Assembly: GCA_937926755.1 (NCBI GenBank)
Contig: CALBBA010000137.1
Span: forward strand, 1 to 5,709
Reading direction: 5' to 3'
DNA length: 5,709 nt
Source of the DNA: an uncultured Collinsella sp.
Lineage (GTDB): Bacteria; Actinomycetota; Coriobacteriia; Coriobacteriales; Coriobacteriaceae
Positions 1 through 5,147 of the stretch are shown here, in pieces (within the stretch, counting starts at the first letter, position 1; every line of letters starts with the position of its first letter). The notes beneath the pieces are model-generated. The model did no database searches. It saw only the letters and a program-made list of their open reading frames with translations, and was not told the origin of the DNA. Made by a program: the position numbers and the translations under genes.

Positions 1-15
1 GCGGGTGGTTTCTGA

Positions 16-38
16 TGCGGCGCGCTGCGCGCCCCGCA
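16..38. other. GC-rich hairpin at window start
   Basis: TGCGG (16-20) pairs with CCGCA (34-38), and CGCG (21-24) with CGCG (28-31), leaving a 2-nt bulge and a CTG loop. No U-run follows on either strand. Whether it belongs to a neighbouring gene's end or leader cannot be judged, because the window stops here. No gene is visible in positions 1-59. Confidence 0.35.
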
Positions 39-59
39 CAGGCTAAAGCCTCTAACGAA

Positions 60-93
60 AGTCCCTCGAAAGCAACGGGGCTTTCGAGGGACT
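60..93 (-). terminator. Perfect 14-bp hairpin downstream of YitT, probable terminator
   Basis: AGTCCCTCGAAAGC (60-73) and GCTTTCGAGGGACT (80-93) pair without mismatch around a 6-nt loop (AACGGG), starting 41 nt after the YitT stop. The transcript tail is UUCGUUAGAGG, a weak U-run. Position and stem strength favour a terminator on the minus strand. Confidence 0.65.
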
Positions 94-134
94 CATACGG
101 AAGGGTTGCGCCGGGCCGGTAAAATGCCAAAACC

Positions 135-1142
135 CTACTTGCCGTCGTCCTGCTGCAGGCTGTCCTGCTCGCTGAGGCGCGCCTGCCTGCTGGCCATGCG
201 CGCGGGCTTGTCGGGATCGGGAACGGCCGTGGGCATGGGCTCGTCGACATGACCTCCCCACCAGCCGCCCACAAAGTTGAGCGTGTGGAACACGTTGATC
301 ACGGCGCCGGGATCAATGTCGCACACCAGCTTGATAATGTCCTGGCTCTCGTAGGTCGATACAACGGCGTGCAGCAGATACATCTTTTCGCGGCTGTATC
401 CGCCAATGACCTCGGCGCAGCTAATGCCGTGCTGAAAATGGTCAACATAGGCGGTCATGACCTCGTCCGCCTTGCGCGTCGTGATCTGCAGCGTCACGCG
501 GTCGTAGCGACGATAGAAGCTGTCGATGGTCTTGGTCGAAATAAACTGGAACACGATGGAGTACGCCGCCTTGTCCCAGCCAAACATAAAGCCAAAGATC
601 GCCAGGATAAAGCAGTTGAAACCAAAGATGACGCCCCAGATGGTCTTGCCCGTGTGGTTGGAAACCCACAGCGCGATAAAGTCGGTGCCGCCGGTGGATG
701 CGCCGGATTTAAGCGCGATGGCAGCGCCCAGACCCGAGACCACACCGCCAAAAATGATGAGCATGATCTTGTCGCCCAAAAACGGAGCGAAGTGAAAGAC
801 GTTGAGAAACAGCGATGAGAGCACGACCTGCATCATCGAGAAGATGACGAAGCGCTTGCTAATGCCGCTCCAGCATAGGAGCGCCACGGGAATGTTGAGC
901 GCGAGCATACCGAGCGAGATGTCGATATGGATGCCACCGAGCGAGGTGACGCGATCGATTAGCACAGCGACACCGGTAAGGGCGCTCGGCAGCAAGTCGG
1001 CGGGTTGAATGAACGCCTGGATCAGGAATGTCTGGAGAACGGCGGAAATCGTGACCGCCACGGCAGTAATGGCGCGGCGGACGATGGTGAGACGGCCGAG
1101 CACGAGCACTCGGTCCGTGAGCTGATCGATGGCGTTCGCCAC
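135..1142 (-). CDS. YitT family membrane protein (DUF161 plus DUF2179)
   Basis: Polytopic inner-membrane protein of 335 residues with no firmly established biochemical function. About six hydrophobic segments lie at roughly residues 24-46, 55-65, 76-92, 98-116, 125-145 and 167-188. The diagnostic SGASTGGTDF sits at 146-155, within the duplicated YitT membrane region. A soluble DUF2179-like domain follows at about 213-295 (RVTLQITTRKADEVMTAYV; HAVVSTYESQDIIKLVCDID), of the type suggested to sense a ligand in the cytoplasm. The protein is longer than typical members (about 280-290), with an N-terminal extension and a hydrophilic Asp/Gln/Arg-rich tail of about 35 residues. Start is GTG 1142, supported by AAGGAG; stop is TAG 135-137. 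It appears to be a single-gene unit, with a promoter candidate upstream and a hairpin downstream, and nothing ties it to the PTS genes except proximity. Confidence 0.92.
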   Translation of the reverse strand: MANAIDQLTDRVLVLGRLTIVRRAITAVAVTISAVLQTFLIQAFIQPADLLPSALTGVAVLIDRVTSLGGIHIDISLGMLALNIPVALLCWSGISKRFVIFSMMQVVLSSLFLNVFHFAPFLGDKIMLIIFGGVVSGLGAAIALKSGASTGGTDFIALWVSNHTGKTIWGVIFGFNCFILAIFGFMFGWDKAAYSIVFQFISTKTIDSFYRRYDRVTLQITTRKADEVMTAYVDHFQHGISCAEVIGGYSREKMYLLHAVVSTYESQDIIKLVCDIDPGAVINVFHTLNFVGGWWGGHVDEPMPTAVPDPDKPARMASRQARLSEQDSLQQDDGK

Positions 1143-1147
1143 GCGGG

Positions 1148-1153
1148 CTCCTT
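1148..1153 (-). promoter_or_regulatory. Ribosome binding site that selects the YitT GTG start
   Basis: AAGGAG lies 5 nt before the GTG at 1142. The longer in-frame start, a TTG at 1163, lies upstream of this site, so the GTG is preferred. Confidence 0.7.
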
Positions 1154-1187
1154 TCGAAGGCAAATCTAGTTGTGAGGCATGTCGGCG

Positions 1188-1219
1188 ATTGTAGCACGGA
1201 GCGTGCGAGGGCGCTTCAA
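1188..1219 (-). promoter_or_regulatory. Candidate promoter of the YitT gene (extended -10)
   Basis: The minus strand carries TGCTACAAT (1196-1188), an extended -10 with a near-consensus TACAAT hexamer. A TTGAAG at 1219-1214 could be a -35, but the 20-nt spacer is too long, so recognition would rest mainly on the extended -10. Transcription would start near 1181, leaving a leader of about 40 nt. Confidence 0.5.
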
Positions 1220-1235
1220 TTCACTCTCCCTCGAC

Positions 1236-1259
1236 AACCAAAACGGGGCCAGCAGCCCC
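1236..1259 (-). terminator. Possible intrinsic terminator between HAD and YitT genes
   Basis: On the minus strand, GGGGC (1259-1255) and GCCCC (1249-1245) form a 5-bp GC stem with a TGCTG loop, followed by GTTTTGGTT. The stem is short but all G-C, and the tail has a modest U-run. It would stop transcripts arriving from the HAD side before the YitT promoter candidate. Confidence 0.45.
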
Positions 1260-1281
1260 CACGACCAAAGACCCAAATTAC

Positions 1282-1400
1282 AAGTGAGTAGACTTTACGC
1301 GACCTGCAGAGCACACCCAAAACCGCCACCCCTGTGACCTGCGGTTTTACTAATGAAAATGCTCTTTGTGCCCGGCCTGCGCCAAAGACTCTACTCACTT
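1282..1400. repeat. Long imperfect inverted repeat with AAGTGAGTAGA ends
   Basis: AAGTGAGTAGA (1282-1292) is the exact inverse complement of TCTACTCACTT (1390-1400). Similarity continues inward: CTTT(AC)GCG...GCACA on the left resembles the inverse complement of TGTGC...GCGCCAAAG on the right, with gaps. The element is about 119 nt with terminal inverted repeats and no coding capacity, so it may be a MITE-like or structured extragenic repeat. A third copy of the end motif lies at 2263-2282. Confidence 0.6.
1319..1348. terminator. Bidirectional terminator-like hairpin inside the inverted repeat
   Basis: AAAACCGC (1319-1326) and GCGGTTTT (1341-1348) form an 8-bp stem with a 14-nt loop that can fold further (CAC/GTG). 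A-run before and T-run after on both strands give a bidirectional terminator look. It lies about 150 nt past the HAD stop and could end that transcript. The stem is short, so strength is uncertain. Confidence 0.5.
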
Positions 1401-1497
1401 AGCCCGAATCGCAGCCAAACTGCTCAAAATCGAAACCAAATTGAGCCAGTCCACCGCAAAAAACGTTTGAACCCGTGCTTCTCGCGGCGGATTGACA

Positions 1498-2127
1498 CTA
1501 CAAAGCGGCCAAAATGTCGGTCAGATTATCGATAACGGCATCGGCTCGCGATTGATCGAGGTTGACGCCCTCGTGCGGACGCAGCGCCAGGACGCGGGCG
1601 CCGGAGCGCTTGCCGGCCTCGATGCCCAAAGGCGAGTCCTCGATAACCAGGCACTCGGTAGGCTCCACACCCAGCGCCTCCATGGCACGCAGGTAGATCT
1701 CGGGGTCGGGCTTAAACGCGCTGCACTCGTGACCGCTGATGGTGTAATCCAGCACATCGGCAATGCCGGCAATCTCCACCAGCTCGTCAATAAGCTCGCG
1801 ATAGGACGAGCTCGCGATGGCGCACTTCACGCCGCGCTCGTGCAGCTCACGCATCACCGGCTCCGTCTGCTCGTTGAGCAGCTCGGCATACGGAACAGGG
1901 TGAACCGGGCTGTAGACCTGCTTGTACTCAACGCGCAGGCGTTCGCGCAGCTCAACATCGTCGGGCACCAGCGCCTCCCAAATGGCAGGCTCGTTAGACC
2001 CCGAAAGATCGGGGATCTCGTCAAAGTGGAAGCCCTTCTCCTCCATAAACGCCACGCGACGACGGTTGTAGAACCACTCGGTATCGACCAGCACGCCGTC
2101 CATATCAAACAGCACTGCTTTGATCAT
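1498..2127 (-). CDS. HAD-superfamily hydrolase, beta-phosphoglucomutase-like (subfamily IA)
   Basis: Cytoplasmic Mg-dependent phosphatase or phosphomutase of 209 residues. All four HAD motifs are intact: motif I FDMDGVLVDTE, with nucleophile Asp8 and acid/base Asp10; motif II serines at 106-108 (CAIASSS); motif III Lys139 (AFKPDPEIY); and motif IV Glu163-Asp164 (VIEDSPLGIEAG). Residues about 16-85 form the alpha-helical C1 cap typical of subfamily IA, and length is normal for the family. The likely substrate is a small sugar phosphate, but HAD sequence alone does not tell phosphatase from mutase. The ATG at 2127 is set by GGGAGG and by motif I position. The gene lies 159 nt past the SIS gene and behind a strong terminator, so it is probably transcribed separately, though read-through would let it act on PTS products. 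I saw no convincing promoter in that gap. Confidence 0.93.
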   Translation of the reverse strand: MIKAVLFDMDGVLVDTEWFYNRRRVAFMEEKGFHFDEIPDLSGSNEPAIWEALVPDDVELRERLRVEYKQVYSPVHPVPYAELLNEQTEPVMRELHERGVKCAIASSSYRELIDELVEIAGIADVLDYTISGHECSAFKPDPEIYLRAMEALGVEPTECLVIEDSPLGIEAGKRSGARVLALRPHEGVNLDQSRADAVIDNLTDILAAL

Positions 2128-2135
2128 ACGCATCT

Positions 2136-2141
2136 CCTCCC
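2136..2141 (-). promoter_or_regulatory. Ribosome binding site that selects the HAD start codon
   Basis: GGGAGG ends 8 nt before the ATG at 2127, while the alternative ATG at 2133 is only 2 nt away. This favours the start at 2127 (MIKAVLFDMDG), which is also where HAD proteins normally begin. Confidence 0.7.
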
Positions 2142-2176
2142 ACCTGCCAAAAAGGGACAGGTTTATTTTGGTAGGT
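2142..2176. other. Inverted repeat in the HAD gene leader
   Basis: ACCTGCCAAAA (2142-2152) pairs with TTTTGGTAGGT (2166-2176) over 11 positions, with one G-T wobble in plus-strand RNA; in the minus-strand transcript that pair is an A-C mismatch. The loop holds AGGGACAGG. It lies immediately upstream of the HAD ribosome binding site, so in the HAD transcript it could affect ribosome access. On the plus strand it is followed by TTTTATC and resembles a terminator. It may be an extragenic repeat. Confidence 0.5.
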
Positions 2177-2221
2177 TTTATCTGGGGCTTTGCAGCGCAA
2201 CGGACACGCCCTCCCCAAAGC

Positions 2222-2252
2222 AAAAAGGGGACAGGGCGCAAACCCCATCCCC
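2222..2252 (-). terminator. Intrinsic terminator of the PTS-SIS operon
   Basis: On the minus strand, GGGGA (2252-2248) pairs with TCCCC (2231-2227) and GGG (2246-2244) with CCC (2236-2234), with a short internal loop and a 7-nt loop. A run of five T follows immediately at 2226-2222. It starts 34 nt after the SIS stop. Stem plus U-run is classic rho-independent geometry and marks the likely operon end. Confidence 0.82.
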
Positions 2253-2262
2253 TCTCAACCAA

Positions 2263-2282
2263 CCCGTAAGGTCTACTTACTT
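2263..2282 (-). repeat. AAGTRAGTAGAC-type repeat, copy after the SIS gene
   Basis: Just after the SIS stop, the minus strand reads AAGTAAGTAGACCTTACGGG. It matches the plus-strand sequence at 1282-1301 (AAGTGAGTAGACTTTACGCG) at 17 of 20 positions. The repeat can fold: GTAAG pairs with CTTAC around a TAGAC loop, and in the 1282 copy the two substitutions keep the stem through G-T pairs. Confidence 0.6.
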
Positions 2283-2286
2283 GCGA

Positions 2287-3270
2287 TTAGTAGGAAAGCT
2301 TCCACATGTAGCGACGCATGGTCAGCGGGTGCTGACGGGCCTCGGCGATCTGGTTGCCGTACTCGCGCATAACGGCGAGGTGCAGCAGCGGGTTGAAGTA
2401 GGTGAGGACGCTAGCCGGCACAGCGTCGGCCAGGCCGTAGTCCTTGGAGTCAATCAGAGCGACCTTGGCGCCCATGCGCTTAAGGAAGGTGAGGGCACGA
2501 GCGTCCATCGGACGGGTAGCACCGTCGGACATGAGGAAGACGTAGGGCTTACCCTCGGTGGAAACCTCGAACGGGCCGTGGAAGTACTCGCCGGTGTTGT
2601 AGGAAGCAGCGTCGATCCACTGCATCTCGGTGAACAGGAAGGCGGCGTGAGAATAAGCCATCTTCTCGGAGGCACCAGAGGCCATGAAGTAAATCATCTT
2701 GTCGTCCTTGAAGTCCTCAGCGAACTTCTTGGCGAGCTTCTTGCAGGACTGAGCAGCGTTCTCGCAGAGATCGAAGACGTTGGTGAGGCCGGTGATCATG
2801 TCGTCGTACTTGTCATAGCCCTCGGTCTGCTGAAGGATCTCGAGAGCAAGAGCGATGGCATAGCCGGGCTTCTCGCACTTGGCAGCGAAGTTGGCGTGGA
2901 AGCCGTGAACGATGACGTAGTCAGCGTCGACGGTCAGAGCGGAGCCAGCCTTGTTGGTGAGGGAGACGACCGGGCAGTTGTGCTTCTTGGCGGTCTTGTT
3001 GGCCTCGACGGTCTCGGGCGTGGAGCCACCGAGGGAGCAGGTGATCACGAAGGTGTGCTCGTTGACCCAGGAAGGCGTGTCGTAGTTGAACTCGTTAGCG
3101 GTGAAGATCTGAACGTTCAGCTTGTCCGTGTTGTTGGCCAGGAAGTACTTGGCGGGGTACAGGTCGGACATGGAAGCACCGCAGCCGACGAAGGCGACAC
3201 TGTGGATCTCGTGGTTGGACAGGACGTCAGCGACGATCTGCTTAGGGAGGTTAAGGTCGATCTCGTACAT
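2287..3270 (-). CDS. Double-SIS-domain protein, FrlB/FraB-like phospho-Amadori deglycase (probable)
   Basis: Cytoplasmic sugar-phosphate-binding enzyme of 327 residues with two SIS domains: residues about 22-135 (VAFVGCGAS; TCSLGGSTPETVEA) and about 190-300 (MIYFMASGAS). It resembles FrlB-type deglycases in three places: TEMQW near 214-218, NTGEYFHGPFEV at 225-236, and a C-terminus (PLTMRRYMWKLSY) that parallels the FrlB ending. Glu215 and His231 are 16 residues apart, the same spacing as the catalytic Glu214/His230 pair I recall for Salmonella FraB. Such enzymes hydrolyse phosphorylated Amadori compounds (fructoselysine 6-phosphate to lysine plus glucose 6-phosphate). The mannose-family PTS just upstream would supply the phosphorylated substrate, as in the gfr systems. 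An aldose-ketose isomerase or amino-sugar role remains possible. Every lysine codon is AAG (TTT is absent from the plus strand of the gene), suggesting high expression. Stop is TAA, followed by a strong terminator. Confidence 0.85.
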   Translation of the reverse strand: MYEIDLNLPKQIVADVLSNHEIHSVAFVGCGASMSDLYPAKYFLANNTDKLNVQIFTANEFNYDTPSWVNEHTFVITCSLGGSTPETVEANKTAKKHNCPVVSLTNKAGSALTVDADYVIVHGFHANFAAKCEKPGYAIALALEILQQTEGYDKYDDMITGLTNVFDLCENAAQSCKKLAKKFAEDFKDDKMIYFMASGASEKMAYSHAAFLFTEMQWIDAASYNTGEYFHGPFEVSTEGKPYVFLMSDGATRPMDARALTFLKRMGAKVALIDSKDYGLADAVPASVLTYFNPLLHLAVMREYGNQIAEARQHPLTMRRYMWKLSY

Positions 3271-3279
3271 CTGACACAT

Positions 3280-3285
3280 TCCTTT
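3280..3285 (-). promoter_or_regulatory. Ribosome binding site that selects the SIS start codon
   Basis: AAAGGA on the minus strand ends 9 nt before the ATG at 3270, but touches the alternative in-frame ATG at 3279. Normal spacing therefore favours 3270 (protein starting MYEIDLNL). Confidence 0.6.
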
Positions 3286-3335
3286 CGATTTTTGCGGCGC
3301 CACATTGCCGGGCGCTCGCAGGGTTACCGTGGTTT

Positions 3336-3353
3336 GGACCGAGTCGCCGGTCC
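3336..3353. other. Short hairpin upstream of the SIS gene
   Basis: GGACCG (3336-3341) and CGGTCC (3348-3353) form a 6-bp stem with a 6-nt loop in the untranslated region before the SIS gene. A weaker GCGCC/GGCGC pairing lies near 3296-3314. Neither has a U-run after it. They may structure the SIS leader. Confidence 0.35.
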
Positions 3354-3360
3354 GTTGAGG

Positions 3361-3391
3361 ATGCGACAAGGGGACTGTCCCATTGTCGCAT
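3361..3391. repeat. 31-nt near-perfect palindrome between IID and the SIS gene
   Basis: ATGCGACAA (3361-3369) is the exact inverse complement of TTGTCGCAT (3383-3391). Inside lies GGGAC-T-GTCCC (3371-3381). Only one pair (G3370 against A3382) fails in the 31 nt, centred on T3376. On the plus strand it runs into TTTTGG, giving a terminator-like look, but no plus-strand gene needs ending. In the transcribed minus strand no U-run follows. It could be a repetitive extragenic palindrome, a protein-binding operator or an mRNA processing structure. Confidence 0.75.
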
Positions 3392-3404
3392 TTTGGGGAT
3401 GGAA

Positions 3405-3435
3405 GCCTGCCTGGGGTATGGGATGCCAGGCAGGC
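3405..3435 (-). terminator. Hairpin directly downstream of IID (weak terminator, attenuator or mRNA stabiliser)
   Basis: GCCTGCCTGG (3405-3414) and CCAGGCAGGC (3426-3435) form a perfect 10-bp GC-rich stem with an 11-nt loop, beginning 34 nt after the IID stop. In the transcript it is followed by UUCCAUCCCC rather than a U-run, so full termination is doubtful. A partial terminator or 3'-stabilising structure separating the PTS message from the SIS message is plausible. A CCCCCGGGGG palindrome abuts it at 3435-3444. Confidence 0.55.
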
Positions 3436-3469
3436 CCCCGGGGGAAAGCGGTTAGGCGCTTGGTCGCGA

Positions 3470-4303
3470 CTAGGCCAGAATGCCGGCCGCGGAGAGGGCG
3501 ATGCCGCCCACGATGGCGATCACGAGAAGCCAACCGGTGTTGACGTTCTTCTTGATGAGCCAGTACATAAGGCCGGTGAGGCCAAGGGAGATCATCTGGG
3601 GCATCATGCCGTCCAGGATGTCCTGGATAACGACGGTGCCCTCAGCGAACTGCAGCGGGGTGGTGGCGCCGATCAGCGTAGCGATCATGCCACCCACGGA
3701 CATAAGACCCACAATGCCGCAGACATACATGAGCTTCTCCATGAGGTCGCCGCCCTGAAGCTTGCTCAGGTACTCGTGGCCGCCCTGATAGCCCATCTTG
3801 GCTGCGAACCAAGTGATCACCACAGAGGGGACGATGGAGATGAGCATGGCCAGGATCGGAACAATGATGGAGCCCTGCTGAGCCAGCTGAACGCCCAGGC
3901 CAAAGGCGATAACGCGGATGGTGCCCTGGAAGAAGGAGTCACCGATGCCGGAAAGCGGACCCATGAGGGAGGTCTTGACCGCGTTGATCGAATCGGGATC
4001 GAAGTTCTCGGGATCCTTGGCGTACTCCTCCTCCATGGAGGCGGAGAGGCCCAGGATGAAAGCGCTCGTCTGCGGGGTGCAGTTGTAGAACGCCATGTGA
4101 CGGTGGTAAGCCTCTTTCTTAGCAGCGAGCTGCTTGGGGTCGGACTCATCCGGATAGAGGCGATCGAGCGTGGGAACCATGCCGTAGAGGAAGCCCATGT
4201 TCATCTGACGCTCGTAGTTCCAAGAGGCCTGGATGGCCCAGGAGCGCCAGAAGAACTGGCTGACCTTCTTGTTCAGGGACACGTCCTTGGTTGCGGTTGC
4301 CAT
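3470..4303 (-). CDS. PTS mannose/fructose/sorbose-family IID component
   Basis: Second membrane subunit of the mannose-family PTS; IIC and IID together move the sugar while IIB phosphorylates it. The product is 277 residues, the usual IID size. It opens with a hydrophilic cytoplasmic region containing SWNYERQMNMGFLYGMVPTL (residues 27-46), the recognisable IID signature. GPLSGIGDS follows at residues 115-123 and leads into the conserved TIRVIAFGLG segment. Hydrophobic stretches occupy about residues 136-167 and 198-222, and a C-terminal anchor spans about 257-277. The start at 4303 (MATATKDVSL) is chosen because of the perfect ribosome binding site overlapping the IIC stop; the upstream in-frame extension would read back through the IIC tail. 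Stop is TAG at 3470-3472. The next gene is 199 nt away, a far larger gap than those inside the PTS cluster. Confidence 0.93.
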   Translation of the reverse strand: MATATKDVSLNKKVSQFFWRSWAIQASWNYERQMNMGFLYGMVPTLDRLYPDESDPKQLAAKKEAYHRHMAFYNCTPQTSAFILGLSASMEEEYAKDPENFDPDSINAVKTSLMGPLSGIGDSFFQGTIRVIAFGLGVQLAQQGSIIVPILAMLISIVPSVVITWFAAKMGYQGGHEYLSKLQGGDLMEKLMYVCGIVGLMSVGGMIATLIGATTPLQFAEGTVVIQDILDGMMPQMISLGLTGLMYWLIKKNVNTGWLLVIAIVGGIALSAAGILA

Positions 4304-4311
4304 AGTGTGTT

Positions 4312-4318
4312 CCTCCTT
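4312..4318 (-). promoter_or_regulatory. Ribosome binding site of IID, overlapping the IIC stop codon
   Basis: AAGGAGG on the minus strand lies 8 nt before the ATG at 4303. Its first two bases are the last two of the IIC stop TAA (4319-4317). This perfect Shine-Dalgarno sets the IID start at 4303 rather than the longer in-frame start at 4420, and suggests that IIC termination and IID initiation are coupled. Confidence 0.8.
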
Positions 4319-5111
4319 AGTCTTCGTCGTCTTCGAGCGGATCGTAGTCGGAATCGACACCGGCGGCTGCATGGGAACCGTTGAACTTGAAGCCCATGAA
4401 GACGACAGCCAGGCACACACCGATCAGAGCGACCGCGATGACGGACAGGTTGAGGTAAGCGGCGAGCAGGAAACCGATGAACAGGAACGGAGTCATACCC
4501 TTCTTGATCATCATGGTGAGCAGCAGGGCCAAGCCGTAGGCGGTCATGATCTTGGTCGAAACGTTAAGACCAGTGGACAGCCACTCGGGAACCATGTTGA
4601 CGATGGCCTGAACCAGGTCGGTGCCAACAAAGACGGCGAGGAAAATCGGCAGGAAGTACATGATGGCGTACAAACCGGAGCCGGCGCAGATGTGCATACG
4701 GTAGGCGGTCTTGAACTTTCCGTTATCAATCGCGCTATCTGCCACATGGGTGAGGACGGCGATGATGGAACGGAACACGATGCCGAGGAGCTGACCCAGG
4801 ACGGCGACCGGGATGGCGATCGTCATGGCGGTCTCGGCGGAAGCATCGGTCAGGCACGCAAAGGCAGCGGCCACGATGCCGCCCAGGACCATATCGGGCG
4901 GAACGGCAGCGCCGACCTGCACCAGGCCCATGGACACGAGCTCGACGGCGGCACCGACGGCAAGGCCGGTGGGCACATCGCCCAGCAGCAGACCGACGAG
5001 CGTAGCGCCAACGAGGGGCTGCTCGAAGTTAAGACGACCGAGCAGGCGGGAGTCCCACATGCAGAACACGCCGACGAGGCCGACGAGCACCGCACTGATG
5101 AACGTATTCAT
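4317..5111 (-). CDS. PTS mannose/fructose/sorbose-family IIC component
   Basis: Integral membrane subunit that, with IID, forms the sugar channel of a mannose-family PTS. The 264-residue product is very hydrophobic, with several membrane segments from residue 3 onwards. It carries family hallmarks: GDVPTGLAVGAAVELVSMGL at about residues 44-63, the VGAAVPPD stretch ending near residue 73, and a small-residue-rich segment after it. Length is typical for IIC (about 250-270). The C-terminus is an acidic hydrophilic tail (DSDYDPLEDDED) that should be cytoplasmic. The ATG at 5109-5111 is preceded by AAGGAGA at normal spacing, which supports this start. The gene lies 36 nt after the IIB stop, and its own TAA overlaps the IID ribosome binding site, so IIC and IID look co-transcribed and possibly translationally coupled. 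Substrate cannot be read from the sequence; GlcNAc, GalNAc, mannose or Amadori products are all transported by this family. Confidence 0.92.
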   Translation of the reverse strand: MNTFISAVLVGLVGVFCMWDSRLLGRLNFEQPLVGATLVGLLLGDVPTGLAVGAAVELVSMGLVQVGAAVPPDMVLGGIVAAAFACLTDASAETAMTIAIPVAVLGQLLGIVFRSIIAVLTHVADSAIDNGKFKTAYRMHICAGSGLYAIMYFLPIFLAVFVGTDLVQAIVNMVPEWLSTGLNVSTKIMTAYGLALLLTMMIKKGMTPFLFIGFLLAAYLNLSVIAVALIGVCLAVVFMGFKFNGSHAAAGVDSDYDPLEDDED

Positions 5112-5128
5112 ACCCTTCTCCTTTCAGT

Positions 5129-5142
5129 CAGGCAAAAGCCTG
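5129..5142 (-). other. Small intercistronic hairpin between IIB and IIC
   Basis: CAGGC and GCCTG form a 5-bp stem with a four-base loop (AAAA on the plus strand, UUUU in the transcript) in the 36-nt gap. It lies just upstream of the IIC ribosome binding site at about 5117-5123. It has no trailing U-run in the transcription direction, so it is not a convincing terminator. It could tune mRNA stability or IIC translation, which is inference only. Confidence 0.4.
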
Positions 5143-5147
5143 GTTGA

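Larger units (their letters stand above)
1143..1497. other. 355-nt gene-free region between the HAD and YitT genes
   Basis: The open frames here are short, lack ribosome binding sites and show no recognisable protein, so I call no gene. The stretch holds, in transcription order: a long imperfect inverted repeat (1282-1400) with an inner hairpin (1319-1348), a terminator-like hairpin (1245-1259), a promoter candidate (1188-1196), and the YitT ribosome binding site. Positions 1401-1497 are A/C-rich on the plus strand with nothing recognisable. Confidence 0.7.

Noticed and set aside
102..136. AGGGTT/AACCCT pairing overlapping the YitT stop
   Set aside because: Only 6 bp with a 23-nt loop and no U-run; the 14-bp hairpin at 60-93 is a far better terminator candidate.
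1143..1163. TTG start for YitT at 1163
   Set aside because: It lies upstream of the AAGGAG that serves the GTG at 1142.
1216..1535. Small open frames in the HAD-YitT gap (minus 1216-1398, plus 1353-1535)
   Set aside because: No ribosome binding sites or recognisable products, and both are explained by the inverted repeat and hairpins.
2177..2221. Promoter for the HAD gene in the gap after the operon terminator
   Set aside because: AT-rich hexamers such as GATAAA are present but no -35 match lies at acceptable spacing, so I do not call one.
2128..2262. Upstream start for the HAD gene at 2262
   Set aside because: It would read through the terminator and leader hairpin; HAD motif I normally lies within the first 10-15 residues, which fits the start at 2127.
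1282..2282. AAGTRAGTAGAC repeats as a CRISPR array
   Set aside because: Copies are in mixed orientation, unevenly spaced and lack spacers; no cas gene is present.
3271..3369. Upstream starts for the SIS gene at 3369 or 3279
   Set aside because: The 3369 start gives a sequence unlike SIS proteins and runs into the palindrome; the 3279 ATG touches the ribosome binding site.
1492..3543. A 683-codon open frame on the plus strand
   Set aside because: It lies antisense across the HAD and SIS genes and their intergenic gap, has no recognisable domains, and is rich in residues typical of reverse-complement reading of biased GC-rich codons. The minus-strand genes have clear family motifs.
4304..4420. 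Upstream in-frame extension of IID to 4420
   Set aside because: It would overlap the IIC C-terminus and ignore the perfect AAGGAGG before the ATG at 4303; the extension has no IID similarity.
3383..5147. Long plus-strand open frames (3383-4384 and 4233-5147)
   Set aside because: They are antisense shadows of IID and IIC, with low-complexity His/Asp/Gly-rich translations and no ribosome binding sites.
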